Source of the DNA: Pseudomonas sp. GM41(2012)
GTDB lineage: Bacteria > Pseudomonadota > Gammaproteobacteria > Pseudomonadales > Pseudomonadaceae
Direction: 5' to 3'
Assembly: GCF_000282315.2 (NCBI RefSeq)
Contig: NZ_AKJN02000002.1
Location: forward strand, 124,001-188,000
Length of the DNA: 64,000 nt
Position 1 is the first letter of the stretch; the number at the start of each line of letters is the position of its first letter. Position numbers and translations under genes: made by a program. Of the stretch, positions 20,502 to 29,206 are shown in pieces. Below the pieces are notes generated by a model, which had not been told where the DNA came from, searched no databases, and worked only from the letters and a program-made list of their open reading frames with translations.

Positions 20502-20530
20502 TTGCTACACGCCCGCCGCAACGGGATAAT
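20502..20530 (+). promoter_or_regulatory. candidate promoter of the aryl polyene operon
   Basis: TTGCTA (20502-20507), 17 bp, then GATAAT (20525-20530) is a fair sigma-70 match, 87 bp before the first operon gene. It is the best candidate in the 354-bp gap 20264-20617, which otherwise holds no convincing gene. No regulator gene lies inside the operon. Confidence 0.4.
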
Positions 20531-20617
20531 GCGCACCACTCAGCGCTCAGCGCTACGTAAGGTAATTCGCGTGTTTTGCGACTCACCGCGTCAAGGAAGC
20601 CCGCAGGGGCGGGATGA

Positions 20618-21343
20618 ATGTCTGTGATCAATTTCAACATCGCCCAATGGCGCGCGTGGGCCCCTGGGCTCGAAAGCGTGGACGATTGGCAAGCCTGGAG
20701 CCGACAACCGGTCGTGCTTGCGAGCAGCGATGCCGCACCCGACGTCTCGTTTCTGCCGGCCATGCAGCGCCGGCGACTCAGTCGTCTGGCGCGGATGGCG
20801 TTCAGTGTCGGCTGGCCCTTGGCCGAAGGCCGTCAGGACCTACCGTTGGTCTTTATTTCTCGCCACGGCGAAACCCCGCGCACTTTCGATATTCTCAGCG
20901 ATCTGGCTACCGAACAGCCGCTGTCGCCGACTCAATTCAGCCTGTCCGTGCACAACGCGATCATCGGCCTGTGGTCGATCATGCGCGGCGAAACCAGCGA
21001 AATGACGGCCCTCGCAGCAGCCGGCGATGGCCTTGAACACGGCATGCTAGAGGCCGCGGCGCTGCTTTCCGAGGGCGCTCCCGCGGTACTGCTGATCGTC
21101 ACCGAAGAGCAACCGCCAAAGGCCTACTCGACCTGGATCGACGACGTGCCGTTCCCTTACGCGGTCGGCCTGCTGATCACTCCCGGAAATGACTGGCAGT
21201 TGTCCCTGAACAGCGCGTCGGATGAGTTGTCCAAAGCCCAATGGCCCCATGCCCTGAACCTTTTGCGCACCCTGCTCGGCCAGCAGACAACCTGCCAACA
21301 TGCCTGGAAAAATCGTGTATGGACCTGGCAACGCAACCTGTAA
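20618..21343 (+). CDS. apeC: APE ketosynthase-like chain-length factor subunit (ApeC type)
   Basis: First gene of the aryl polyene operon. The 241-residue protein resembles the N-terminal thiolase half of ketosynthases (LSVHNAIIGLWSIMRGE, then LLSEGAPAVLLIVTEEQPP) but has no active-site cysteine. That is what is expected of ApeC, which pairs with the ketosynthase ApeO as a chain-length factor in the type II APE synthase. ATG at 20618 is used; an ATG at 20614 is in another frame. The end overlaps the acyltransferase gene by 25 nt. The family assignment is from the motif layout and operon position. Confidence 0.85.
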   Translation: MSVINFNIAQWRAWAPGLESVDDWQAWSRQPVVLASSDAAPDVSFLPAMQRRRLSRLARMAFSVGWPLAEGRQDLPLVFISRHGETPRTFDILSDLATEQPLSPTQFSLSVHNAIIGLWSIMRGETSEMTALAAAGDGLEHGMLEAAALLSEGAPAVLLIVTEEQPPKAYSTWIDDVPFPYAVGLLITPGNDWQLSLNSASDELSKAQWPHALNLLRTLLGQQTTCQHAWKNRVWTWQRNL

Positions 21344-22128
21344 CCGAAAAAAACCGCGACGCCTATTACTGGCGCCTGCTGGCTACCGCCGCAAGCTTCA
21401 CCCTGTTCGGGTTGGGCGGGCTATGCCTGCGACTGGTGGTTTTCCCGCTGCTGAACTGCCTGCCCGGCGATGCCCGGACACATCGGCGGCGAGCGCGGCA
21501 CACCGTCGCCCGCCTGTTCTGGTTTTTTGTGCGATTCATGGCGCGTACCGGCGTGCTGACTTACGACATCCAGGGCGCCGAAAAACTCGGTCGGCCGGGG
21601 CAAATGATCATCGCCAATCACCCGTCGCTGATCGATGTAGTGTTCCTGATCGGCCTGGTGCGCCACGCCAACTGCGTGGTCAAGAAAAGCCTCTGGGAGA
21701 ACCCCTTTACCCGCGGCCCGCTACGCTGCATCGAATACATCAGCAACGACGGCAGCATGGACATGCTCGATGCCGCTGCCGACGCGCTGAAAAGCGGCCA
21801 GACCCTGATCATCTTTCCTGAAGGCACCCGCACTCAGCCCGGTCAGGCGCCAGCCTTCCATCGGGGTGCTGCGGCAATCGCCCTGCGCGGTGCGAAAATC
21901 CTCACCCCGGTGATCATCAAGGTCAACCCGACCACGTTGACCAAGGCCGACCCCTGGTATCGGATCCCCAAACGCCGTGTGCACTTCAGTTTCCGTGTCG
22001 GGGCCGATATAGACCCACAAGCCTTCGCCTCGCTGGGCCCTGCTCCTCAGGCCTCGCGCAAGCTCAATGACTATTTGCATCATTACTATATTAAGGAGCT
22101 CGCCGAAGATGAGCGATCTACACCGTGA
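21319..22128 (+). CDS. apeD: APE-operon 1-acyl-glycerol-3-phosphate-type acyltransferase (ApeD type)
   Basis: Membrane-associated PlsC-family acyltransferase of 269 residues. One N-terminal hydrophobic segment (about 22-48) precedes the catalytic HX4D motif (NHPSLIDVVF), and FPEGTR provides the phosphate-binding block. In APE systems such enzymes are thought to attach the polyene or fatty acyl chains to a lipid carrier; the substrate is not known here. The start at 21319 overlaps apeC by 25 nt and excludes codons that belong to apeC. The apeE start lies inside its 3' end. Confidence 0.86.
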   Translation: MDLATQPVTEKNRDAYYWRLLATAASFTLFGLGGLCLRLVVFPLLNCLPGDARTHRRRARHTVARLFWFFVRFMARTGVLTYDIQGAEKLGRPGQMIIANHPSLIDVVFLIGLVRHANCVVKKSLWENPFTRGPLRCIEYISNDGSMDMLDAAADALKSGQTLIIFPEGTRTQPGQAPAFHRGAAAIALRGAKILTPVIIKVNPTTLTKADPWYRIPKRRVHFSFRVGADIDPQAFASLGPAPQASRKLNDYLHHYYIKELAEDERSTP

Positions 22129-22369
22129 AATCAAAGAACTGATCATCGACGCCCTGGGCCTTGAAGACATCAGCGCACAAGACATCGGCGACGATCAGAC
22201 GCTGTTCGGCGAAGGCTTGGGCCTGGATTCGGTAGACGCCCTGGAACTCGGCCTGGCCATCCAGAAGAAGTACGGCATCAAAATCGACGCCGACGCCAAA
22301 GACACCCGCAATCACTTCAGCAACGTGGCGAGCCTTGCGGCGTTCGTCACTGCAAAACAGGCAGCTTGA
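22109..22369 (+). CDS. apeE: APE acyl carrier protein 1
   Basis: Acyl carrier protein of 86 residues. The phosphopantetheine attachment serine is S41 in GLGLDSVDALELG. The fold is the usual four helices, with an acidic pI suggested by many D/E. AAGGAG at 22093-22098 precedes ATG 22109, and the gene overlaps apeD by 20 nt. It probably carries the growing polyene during chain extension by the KS/KR/DH enzymes. Which of the two carriers is primed by the aryl ligase cannot be read from the sequence. Confidence 0.9.
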   Translation: MSDLHREIKELIIDALGLEDISAQDIGDDQTLFGEGLGLDSVDALELGLAIQKKYGIKIDADAKDTRNHFSNVASLAAFVTAKQAA

Positions 22370-22378
22370 GACCGGACC

Positions 22379-22633
22379 ATGCAAACTCGTGACGACATCT
22401 TCAACACCCTGCGCGATGCTCTGGTCGAACTCTTCGAGCTGGACCCCGAGCGCGTAAGCCTCGAATCCAACCTGTATCAGGACCTGGAAATCGACAGCAT
22501 TGACGCGGTCGACCTGATCGATCACATCAAACGCCAGACCGGCAAGAAAATCGCTGCCGAAGAGTTCAAATCGGTGCGTACCGTCAGCGACGTGGTCGAG
22601 GCGGTCTACCGTCTGGTTCAGCCAGCCGCATGA
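22379..22633 (+). CDS. apeF: APE acyl carrier protein 2
   Basis: Second carrier protein, 84 residues, with attachment serine S40 in LEIDSIDAVDLIDH. It differs clearly from the first carrier (different loop and helix III), which suggests a distinct job such as starter loading rather than elongation. It lies 9 bp after apeE and overlaps the next gene by 4 nt (ATGA). Confidence 0.9.
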   Translation: MQTRDDIFNTLRDALVELFELDPERVSLESNLYQDLEIDSIDAVDLIDHIKRQTGKKIAAEEFKSVRTVSDVVEAVYRLVQPAA

Positions 22634-23175
22634 GCCGACTGATCGGCCTCGGCCTGCTGCTGGCGGGCCTGCTGTACCCCTTCGCGGTGTATTTCGGCAT
22701 GGAACATTTCGCGCCGTGGCAGTTCGGCCTGCTGCTGGGCAGCCTGTGGCTGGCCCGGGCGCTGCTCGGTACGCGCAAGCCCGGCAGTTTGTGGATGGCG
22801 GTCACCGCGATTGCTTTTTGCCTGTTGCTGGCACTGTTCGACAGCCCATTGTTGTTGCGCTGGTACCCGGTGCTGATCAGCGCCTTCATGCTCGGGCTGT
22901 TTGGCCTGAGCTTGATTGTTGGCCCGCCGATCATCGAACGCCTGGCGCGTTTGCGTGAACCGCAACTGCCGGCCAAGGCGATTGTTTATACCCGCCAGGT
23001 GACGATCGTCTGGTGCGTGTTTTTCTTCTGTAACGGTTTGCTCGCTGCCGCCCTGACCCTCTGGGCGCCGCTAAGTTGGTGGATGTTGTACACCGGCCTG
23101 ATTTCCTACGGATTGATGGGCCTGCTATTTGCCATTGAATGGCTTATACGACAACGGGTACGAGGCCACCCATGA
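22630..23175 (+). CDS. apeG: APE-operon inner-membrane protein, COG4648 type (ApeG)
   Basis: Integral membrane protein of 181 residues with about five to six hydrophobic segments (for example LIGLGLLLAGLLYPFAVY at the start, then LLRWYPVLISAFMLGLFGL). It matches the small COG4648 membrane proteins always found beside APE carrier proteins and ligase. The function is unknown; help with membrane anchoring of the synthase or with lipid transfer is possible. ATGA overlaps on both sides show translational coupling. Confidence 0.8.
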   Translation: MSRLIGLGLLLAGLLYPFAVYFGMEHFAPWQFGLLLGSLWLARALLGTRKPGSLWMAVTAIAFCLLLALFDSPLLLRWYPVLISAFMLGLFGLSLIVGPPIIERLARLREPQLPAKAIVYTRQVTIVWCVFFFCNGLLAAALTLWAPLSWWMLYTGLISYGLMGLLFAIEWLIRQRVRGHP

Positions 23176-24854
23176 ATTGGATAAAACTTGAGCAATTGTT
23201 GCTCAAGACACAACCGGAACGTGCCGTGACGGCCGAACCGGCACTGAATCACGCTCAGCTTTGCGAACAGGCGTTAAGCCTCGCCGCGGGCCTGCAAGCC
23301 CAGGGTGTGCGGCGCATTGCCGTGCACCTTGAGGACGCCGCTGACCTGGCGATTGCCCTGCTCGGTGCCTGGCGCGCCGGGGTCAGCGTGCTGCTGCCCG
23401 CAGACCTGCAAGCCCAGACTCGCCAGCGCTGGTCGACCGAAGTCGATCTGTGGCTGACCGATCAGGCCGATGACGCGCACCTGAGCGATTACCGGCATCC
23501 GCCGTTGATGGCGGCCGCACTGGATCTGGATCGCTGTTCGCTGAGCCTGTGCACGTCTGGCTCCAGCGGCGAGCCCAAGCGCATCGACAAAACCCTGCGC
23601 CAACTGGCCAATGAAGTCGAAGCGCTGGAACGGCTCTGGGGTGCCGATCTTGGCGCGGCTTGCATCATCGGCAGCGTCGCCACTCAACACATCTATGGTT
23701 TGTTGTTTCGGGTCCTGTGGCCGCTGTGCGCCGGGCGCGAGTTCGTGCGCAAGCAACTGGCATTCCCTGAAGACCTGCAGCGCGCCAGCCGTGAACACCC
23801 GGCGTTTGCCTGGGTCGCCAGCCCGGCGCTGCTCAAGCGCATGGGTGACAACCTCGACTGGCCCACATTAAGTGCGGTTCGCCGAGTATTTTCTTCCGGC
23901 GGTGCATTGCCGGCCGAGGCCGCGCAAAGCCTTCAGCAACGCCTGCAGCAATGGCCGACGGAAATCTTCGGCAGCTCAGAGACCGGAGGTATCGCCTGGC
24001 GTCAGGGCCACGCGCTCTGGCTGCCCTTTGCTGACATCGAGTTGAGCCAGGACAGCGACGGCGCCCTGCTTATTGCTTCGCCGTACTTGCCGCCGGGCCA
24101 TATCGAACACACCGCGGATGCCGCGCGAATCGCTGCCGACGGCCGATTCGAACTGCTCGGACGGCTGGACCGAATCGTCAAACTGGAAGAAAAACGTATC
24201 TCGCTACCCATGCTGGAACAGGCACTGATGGCCCACGACTGGGTCGCCGAAGCGCGTCTTGGCGTGGTTCAGGAAAACCGCGCCTCATTAGGTGCGCTGC
24301 TGGTGCTGACCGAGTCAGGCCTGCATGCCTTGCGCAATCAAGGTCGACGCACCCTCACGCAAGAACTGCGTCAGCACCTGAGCCAGCATTGCGAAGCCCT
24401 GGCCCTGCCACGACGCTGGCGCCTGCTGCGGCAACTGCCGCTGAACGCTCAGGGCAAACTGCCCCAGGCCACCGTTGAAGCCCTGCTGCTGGCGCCGCGC
24501 CCAAAGACGCCGGAAGTGCTGGATCAGGTCGAAGTCGATGGCGAGTGGAGCCTGCAACTGGCGGTACCACCCGACCTCGCCTACTTCAGCGGCCACTTCC
24601 CCCAGGCGCCGGTATTGCCCGGCGTGGTGCAAGTGGAATGGGCGTTAACGCTGGGCCAGCAATTGATGGACCTGCCGGCAAAATTCGCCGGCATGGAAGT
24701 GCTCAAATTTCAGCAACTGGTGCGCCCCGGCGATGAAGTCCAACTGCACCTGCGCTTCGATCCGACGCGCAGCAAGTTGTATTTCACCTATCGCAATGAG
24801 ACTGCGACCTGCTCCAGTGGACGGATCTTGCTGGAGGCCTCAAGCGATGCATAA
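23172..24854 (+). CDS. APE aryl-acid AMP ligase fused to a hot-dog dehydratase (ApeH-ApeI fusion)
   Basis: 560 residues in two parts. Residues 1 to about 450 are an ANL-family adenylating enzyme: [15 protein letters not shown] (P-loop A3), [10 protein letters not shown] (A5) and [14 protein letters not shown] (A7/A8). It would activate the aryl starter acid and load it on a carrier. The last 110 residues are a FabA/FabZ-like hot-dog domain with [20 protein letters not shown], the family's catalytic-histidine block, equivalent to the separate ApeI dehydratase of E. coli. The start at 23172 (ATGA overlap with apeG) removes an N-terminal extension that belongs to apeG. The fusion puts starter activation and dehydration in one chain. 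Confidence 0.88.
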   Translation: MNWIKLEQLLLKTQPERAVTAEPALNHAQLCEQALSLAAGLQAQGVRRIAVHLEDAADLAIALLGAWRAGVSVLLPADLQAQTRQRWSTEVDLWLTDQADDAHLSDYRHPPLMAAALDLDRCSLSLCTSGSSGEPKRIDKTLRQLANEVEALERLWGADLGAACIIGSVATQHIYGLLFRVLWPLCAGREFVRKQLAFPEDLQRASREHPAFAWVASPALLKRMGDNLDWPTLSAVRRVFSSGGALPAEAAQSLQQRLQQWPTEIFGSSETGGIAWRQGHALWLPFADIELSQDSDGALLIASPYLPPGHIEHTADAARIAADGRFELLGRLDRIVKLEEKRISLPMLEQALMAHDWVAEARLGVVQENRASLGALLVLTESGLHALRNQGRRTLTQELRQHLSQHCEALALPRRWRLLRQLPLNAQGKLPQATVEALLLAPRPKTPEVLDQVEVDGEWSLQLAVPPDLAYFSGHFPQAPVLPGVVQVEWALTLGQQLMDLPAKFAGMEVLKFQQLVRPGDEVQLHLRFDPTRSKLYFTYRNETATCSSGRILLEASSDA

Positions 24855-24877
24855 CCTTAGTGAGTGCTGCGCACTCA

Positions 24878-24952
24878 ATCGCGAGCAGGCTCGCTCCCAC
24901 ACTGGATCTGCGCCCTACACGAATCCCCTGTGGGAGCGAGCCTGCTCGCGAT
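24878..24952. repeat. inverted REP pair inside the APE operon
   Basis: Arms 24878-24901 (ending GCTCCCACA) and 24929-24952 (starting TGTGGGAGCGAGCCTGCTCG) sit in the 131-bp gap after the ligase gene. It is the only sizeable gap in the operon. The element is open in frame with the following glycosyltransferase gene. Confidence 0.92.
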
Positions 24953-24985
24953 GCAGGCGCCTCGGTGCTTCAGGCGAAACCCAAC

Positions 24986-25720
24986 ATGCATAGCCCCTGC
25001 GCAATCGTCCCGGTCTACAACCACGAAACCGCCATCACCACGGTGGTTGATGCGCTGCTCGCCAGCAGCCTGCCATGCATTCTGGTGGACGATGCCAGCA
25101 GCCCGGCCTGCGCAAAGGTGCTCGATCAACTGGCCCTGCGCGACAAGGTGTTCCTGGTCCGGCTCGGCGCCAACCAGGGCAAGGGTGGCGCGGTCATGAC
25201 CGGTTTTCGCGAAGCCTCGCGCCTGGGCTTCAGCCATGCCTTGCAGGTGGATGCCGACGGTCAGCATGATCTGCAAGACGTCCAGACCTTCATCGAACTG
25301 TCACGCGCCCATCCCGAGGCGGTGATCTGCGGCTATCCGCGATACGACGCCAGCGTGCCGAAAGGTCGCTTGTACGCCCGTTACCTGACTCACGTCATGG
25401 TCTGGATCAACACCCTGTCGTTGCAGATTCGCGACTCTATGTGCGGCTTCCGCGTCTATCCGTTACCACCGACCCTGGCGCTGATCGATTCGGCGAAGAT
25501 CGGCAAGCGCATGGACTTCGACTCGGACATTCTGGTACGACTGGCCTGGCGCAATCTGCCTATGCAATGGCTGCAAACCAACGTCCATTACCCGCTGGAT
25601 GGCGTCTCGCATTTCCGCCTGTTCCACGACAACGTGCTGATTACGAGCATGCACACCCGGTTGTTCTTCGGCATGTTGCTGCGGGCGCCAGTGATTCTCT
25701 GGCGACGGTGGCGAGCATGA
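24986..25720 (+). CDS. APE-operon family 2 glycosyltransferase
   Basis: GT2-family enzyme of 244 residues (CAIVPVYNHE at the start, VDDASS, QVDADGQHD with the D-x-D-type metal site, and GYPRYD). It resembles dolichyl-phosphate-mannose-synthase-like transferases that use lipid carriers. It would glycosylate the lipid part of the aryl polyene. ATG 24986 gives the exact family N-terminus. An upstream in-frame extension exists only because it reads through the REP element. The Shine-Dalgarno is weak, and the REP breaks the coupling seen elsewhere, so expression could be reduced. As I recall, E. coli has this domain fused to the following acyltransferase; here they are separate genes. Confidence 0.87.
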   Translation: MHSPCAIVPVYNHETAITTVVDALLASSLPCILVDDASSPACAKVLDQLALRDKVFLVRLGANQGKGGAVMTGFREASRLGFSHALQVDADGQHDLQDVQTFIELSRAHPEAVICGYPRYDASVPKGRLYARYLTHVMVWINTLSLQIRDSMCGFRVYPLPPTLALIDSAKIGKRMDFDSDILVRLAWRNLPMQWLQTNVHYPLDGVSHFRLFHDNVLITSMHTRLFFGMLLRAPVILWRRWRA

Positions 25721-26664
25721 GCACTCACGCTGATAAAAAGCACTGGGCTGATCGCGAAGAGCGCGGCAGTTTCTGGCTGATGAAATTCACCGCACTCTGC
25801 GCCAAAGTGCTGGGCCGTCGGCTGCTGAGCCCGCTGCTGTATGGCATCGTTCTGTACTTTTTCCTGTTCGGGCGCAGCGCCCGTCACAGCGCCTGGCAAT
25901 ACCAGCAGCGGCTCGCCGACTGGAGTGGTCGCAATGAATTGCGCCCGACCCATTGGCGAGTCTTCGCACAGTTCATGGCCTTCGCCGACTCGATGCTCGA
26001 CAAGCTCGACGTCTGGAACGGCAAGTTGAGCATCGAGCAGATCGAAATCATCGACCCGGCCTTGCTGCGCAATCAACTGCGCGGCACCCGCGGGCAGATG
26101 CTGGTAGGCGCGCATTTGGGCAATCTCGAGGTCTGCCGTGCGCTGGCCGAGATCGGCGAAAAAGTCACGATGAACGTGCTGGTGCACACCAAGCACGCCG
26201 AACAATTCAACCGTTTGCTCGGTGAAGCTGGCGCGACCAATTTGCGGCTGATTCAAGTCAGCGAGCTGGACCCGCTGATCATGCTGCAACTCCATGAACG
26301 CCTGGAGCGCGGCGAATGGCTGGCGATTGCCGGCGATCGCGTGCCGCTGCACGGCGGGCGCAGCGTGACGGTGGATTTCCTCGGCCATCAAGCCGCGTTC
26401 CCTCAGGGGCCCTGGTTGCTGGCCGGTCTGCTGAAATGCCCGATCAACCTGATGCTGTGCCTGAAGAAACCGACGGGCGACTATCGACTGACCCTCGAAC
26501 CGTTCGCCGAGGCCGTGGTGTGGAAGCGCAGCGACCGCGAGCAGGTCATTCATCAGTGGGCCTCCCGCTATGCCGAACGCTTGGGTCACTATTGCCTTGA
26601 AGCGCCCCAACAATGGTTCAACTTTTACCCTTTCTGGAAGACCGATGACGACGCCAACGCTTGA
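25717..26664 (+). CDS. APE-operon LpxL/HtrB-like lysophospholipid acyltransferase
   Basis: 315-residue protein of the LpxL superfamily. The N-terminal membrane anchor is at about 35-60, the catalytic HX4D/E block is LVGAHLGNLEVCRAL (H and E present), and AIAGDRVPLHGGR follows. Such enzymes add a fatty acyl chain to a lipid anchor, consistent with the APE lipid reported from E. coli. The ATG at 25717 overlaps the glycosyltransferase stop by 4 nt. The 3' end overlaps the ammonia-lyase start by 20 nt. Confidence 0.86.
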   Translation: MSTHADKKHWADREERGSFWLMKFTALCAKVLGRRLLSPLLYGIVLYFFLFGRSARHSAWQYQQRLADWSGRNELRPTHWRVFAQFMAFADSMLDKLDVWNGKLSIEQIEIIDPALLRNQLRGTRGQMLVGAHLGNLEVCRALAEIGEKVTMNVLVHTKHAEQFNRLLGEAGATNLRLIQVSELDPLIMLQLHERLERGEWLAIAGDRVPLHGGRSVTVDFLGHQAAFPQGPWLLAGLLKCPINLMLCLKKPTGDYRLTLEPFAEAVVWKRSDREQVIHQWASRYAERLGHYCLEAPQQWFNFYPFWKTDDDANA

Positions 26665-28189
26665 GCCGGTAACCTTCGGCGAACTCCCTTTGCGCATCGA
26701 AGACGTGCTGGCCCTGGCCAACCGTCAGGTGCCGACGCAGTTGCAAAGCGACCCTGCGTACCGCGAGCGTATTGCCAAGGGTGCGCGATTCCTCGACTCC
26801 CTGCTGGATAAGGAAGGTGTGATCTACGGCGTGACCACCGGCTACGGCGATTCCTGCGTGGTCGCGGTGCCGCTGCATCACGTCGAGGCGTTGCCCCGTC
26901 ATCTGTACACGTTCCACGGCTGCGGTCTGGGCAAACTGCTTGATGCGCAGGCCACTCGCGCGGTGCTGGCGGCGCGCTTGCAGTCGCTGTGCCACGGCGT
27001 GTCCGGGGTGCGCGTGGAACTGCTGGAACGCCTGCAAGCCTTCCTCGAACACGACATTCTGCCGCTGATCCCGGAAGAAGGATCGGTGGGCGCCAGCGGT
27101 GATCTGACGCCGTTGTCCTATGTCGCCGCGACCTTGTCCGGCGAGCGCGAAGTGATGTTCCGGGGTGAACGCCGGCAAGCGGCCGACGTGCACCGCGAAC
27201 TGGGTTGGGAGCCGTTGGTACTGCGCCCGAAAGAAGCATTGGCGCTTATGAACGGCACTGCCGTCATGACCGGTCTCGCGTGCCTGGCCTATGCCCGCGC
27301 CGATTACCTGCTGCAACTGGCCACGCGCATCACCGCGTTGAACGTGGTCGCCCTGCAAGGCAACCCCGAGCACTTTGACGAGCGCCTGTTCGCCACCAAA
27401 CCGCATCCGGGGCAAATGCAAGTCGCCGCGTGGCTGCGCAAGGATCTGGCGATCGACGCGCCGACAGCACCGCTGCATCGTCTGCAAGACCGTTATTCCC
27501 TGCGTTGTGCACCCCACGTCCTCGGCGTATTGGCCGACAGCCTGAACTGGCTGCGCTCGTTCATCGAGATCGAGCTCAACAGCGCCAACGACAACCCGAT
27601 CATCGACGCCGAAGCCGAGCGCGTGCTGCACGGCGGGCACTTCTACGGCGGCCACATTGCGTTCGCCATGGACAGCCTGAAAAACCTGGTGGCCAACGTC
27701 GCCGACCTGCTCGACCGTCAACTCGCCTTGCTGGTGGACGAGCGTTACAACCATGGTCTGCCAAGTAACCTGTCCGGCGCCACCGCGGATCGCGCGATGC
27801 TCAATCACGGTTTCAAAGCCGTGCAGATCGGCACCAGCGCCTGGACCGCCGAAGCGCTGAAAAACACCATGCCGGCCAGCGTCTTCTCGCGCTCCACCGA
27901 GTGCCACAACCAGGACAAAGTGAGCATGGGCACCATCGCCGCCCGCGATGCGATCCGCGTGCTGGAACTGACCGAACAGGTCGCCGCCGCCACCCTGCTG
28001 GCCGCCAACCAAGGCGTCTGGCTGCGCAGCAAGGCCGAGGATGCACGTCCATTGCCGCCAGCCCTGGCGGCCATGCACGAAGAGTTGGCCAAGGACTTCC
28101 CGCCGGTCATCGAAGACCGCGCGCTGGAAGGTGAATTGCGCCTGTGTCTGCAACGCATCGCCGAGCAACACTGGAGGCTGCATGCGTAG
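26645..28189 (+). CDS. aromatic amino acid ammonia-lyase (HAL/PAL/TAL family) of the APE operon
   Basis: MIO-dependent lyase of 514 residues that removes ammonia from an aromatic amino acid to give an arylacrylate, the likely APE starter. The MIO-forming triad is A150-S151-G152 in SVGASGDLTPLSYVAA. Also seen are GVTTGYGDSC, NSANDNPIIDAE and QDKVSMGTIAARD. The substrate-selectivity pair, at the place of His89-Leu90 in Rhodobacter TAL, reads F90-H91. That is neither the usual TAL (H-L), HAL (S-H) nor PAL (F-L) pair, so the substrate is uncertain although tyrosine is expected from the pathway. It is not part of a hut operon. The start at 26645 is in the coupled position; upstream codons belong to the previous gene. 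Confidence 0.9.
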   Translation: MTTPTLEPVTFGELPLRIEDVLALANRQVPTQLQSDPAYRERIAKGARFLDSLLDKEGVIYGVTTGYGDSCVVAVPLHHVEALPRHLYTFHGCGLGKLLDAQATRAVLAARLQSLCHGVSGVRVELLERLQAFLEHDILPLIPEEGSVGASGDLTPLSYVAATLSGEREVMFRGERRQAADVHRELGWEPLVLRPKEALALMNGTAVMTGLACLAYARADYLLQLATRITALNVVALQGNPEHFDERLFATKPHPGQMQVAAWLRKDLAIDAPTAPLHRLQDRYSLRCAPHVLGVLADSLNWLRSFIEIELNSANDNPIIDAEAERVLHGGHFYGGHIAFAMDSLKNLVANVADLLDRQLALLVDERYNHGLPSNLSGATADRAMLNHGFKAVQIGTSAWTAEALKNTMPASVFSRSTECHNQDKVSMGTIAARDAIRVLELTEQVAAATLLAANQGVWLRSKAEDARPLPPALAAMHEELAKDFPPVIEDRALEGELRLCLQRIAEQHWRLHA

Positions 28190-28607
28190 CAAGGGAGTGC
28201 TTCACACCGATACGGAAATCCTCGTGCCGTTCTTTGATGTCGACACCATGAACGTCGTCTGGCACGGCCATTACATCAAATACCTGGAAGTCGCCCGCTG
28301 CGCGCTGCTGGACAAGATCGGCCACAACTACTCGGCCATGGTCGAGTCGGGTTACGCGTGGCCGGTGATCGATCTGCAATTACGTTATGTGCGCGGCGCC
28401 GTGTTTGGCCAAAAGCTCAACGTGCGGGCCAATCTGGTGGAATGGGAGAACCGTCTGAAGATCAGCTACCTGATCAGCGATCTGGAAACCGGCGAACGCT
28501 TGACCCGCGCCAGTTCCGTGCAGGTCGCCGTCGACATGAGCAGCCGCGAAATGCAGTTGGCCTCACCCAAGGTCTTCACCGACGCTGTTGAAAGGATGCT
28601 CGCATGA
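28182..28607 (+). CDS. apeK: APE 4-hydroxybenzoyl-CoA-type thioesterase (ApeK)
   Basis: Hot-dog thioesterase of 141 residues with the 4HBT signature FFDVDTMNVVWHGHYIKYLE; D21 is the probable catalytic aspartate. It would release or edit thioesters on the carrier protein. GGAGG at 28173-28177 precedes ATG 28182, inside the 3' end of the ammonia-lyase gene. A 4-nt overlap follows with the LolA-like gene. Confidence 0.9.
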   Translation: MRSKGVLHTDTEILVPFFDVDTMNVVWHGHYIKYLEVARCALLDKIGHNYSAMVESGYAWPVIDLQLRYVRGAVFGQKLNVRANLVEWENRLKISYLISDLETGERLTRASSVQVAVDMSSREMQLASPKVFTDAVERMLA

Positions 28608-29206
28608 ACCCGTTCTTCAAATGCCTCGGCGCATTGGCGCTGCTTGGGTTGTCATCGATCGCTCATGCATTCGATCTGCAACAGCTCAGCGATCAACTGG
28701 CCAAGCCTGACGTGATCCACGGCAATTTCATTCAGGAAAAACACCTGCGTGCCCTGCCCCAGCCGCTGACCAGCAAGGGCACTTTCGTCCTCGCTAAAAA
28801 CCACGGTTTGCTCTGGCTGCTGAAAACCCCGCTGCAACAGGATTACCGCATCAGCGCCAAAGGCATTGCCCGGCGTGACGCCAACGGTTGGCAAATGCTG
28901 CCGAGCAAGAGTGCCGGCGCCGAGCAGAACCGTTTGTTCCTCGCCGTACTGCAAGGCGACAGCAGCGGGCTGCAACGGGATTTCGAGCTTTCACTGAGCG
29001 GCGACGCACAGAACTGGAAGCTGACGCTGACCCCGCGCTCCATGCTGCTCAAGCAGGTGTTCACTCAGATCAACATTGACGGCGGCGAACTGGTGCACAG
29101 CATCGAGCTGCTCGAAACCCAGGGTGACAGCACCCTCTTGCGCATGCAGAACAGCACCCGCTTCCAACCGTTGAGCGACGCGGAGCAACATGACTTTGCC
29201 GAATGA
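28604..29206 (+). CDS. apeL: APE-operon LolA-like periplasmic carrier (ApeL)
   Basis: 200-residue exported protein. The signal peptide is at about 1-22 (LGALALLGLSSIAHA, cut before FDLQQL), and the rest is a LolA-like half-barrel (GNFIQEKHLRALPQPLTSKG). LolA proteins move hydrophobic lipoproteins through the periplasm; this paralogue probably chaperones the APE lipid towards the outer membrane, together with the MMPL exporter and the DUF3261 lipoprotein. It overlaps both neighbours (4 and 17 nt). Confidence 0.88.
   Translation: MNPFFKCLGALALLGLSSIAHAFDLQQLSDQLAKPDVIHGNFIQEKHLRALPQPLTSKGTFVLAKNHGLLWLLKTPLQQDYRISAKGIARRDANGWQMLPSKSAGAEQNRLFLAVLQGDSSGLQRDFELSLSGDAQNWKLTLTPRSMLLKQVFTQINIDGGELVHSIELLETQGDSTLLRMQNSTRFQPLSDAEQHDFAE

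Noticed and set aside
20350..20763. 137-codon minus-strand frame overlapping the apeC start
   Set aside because: It overlaps the conserved apeC 5' end and lacks a Shine-Dalgarno; only its last 41 codons are mentioned as a weak possibility.
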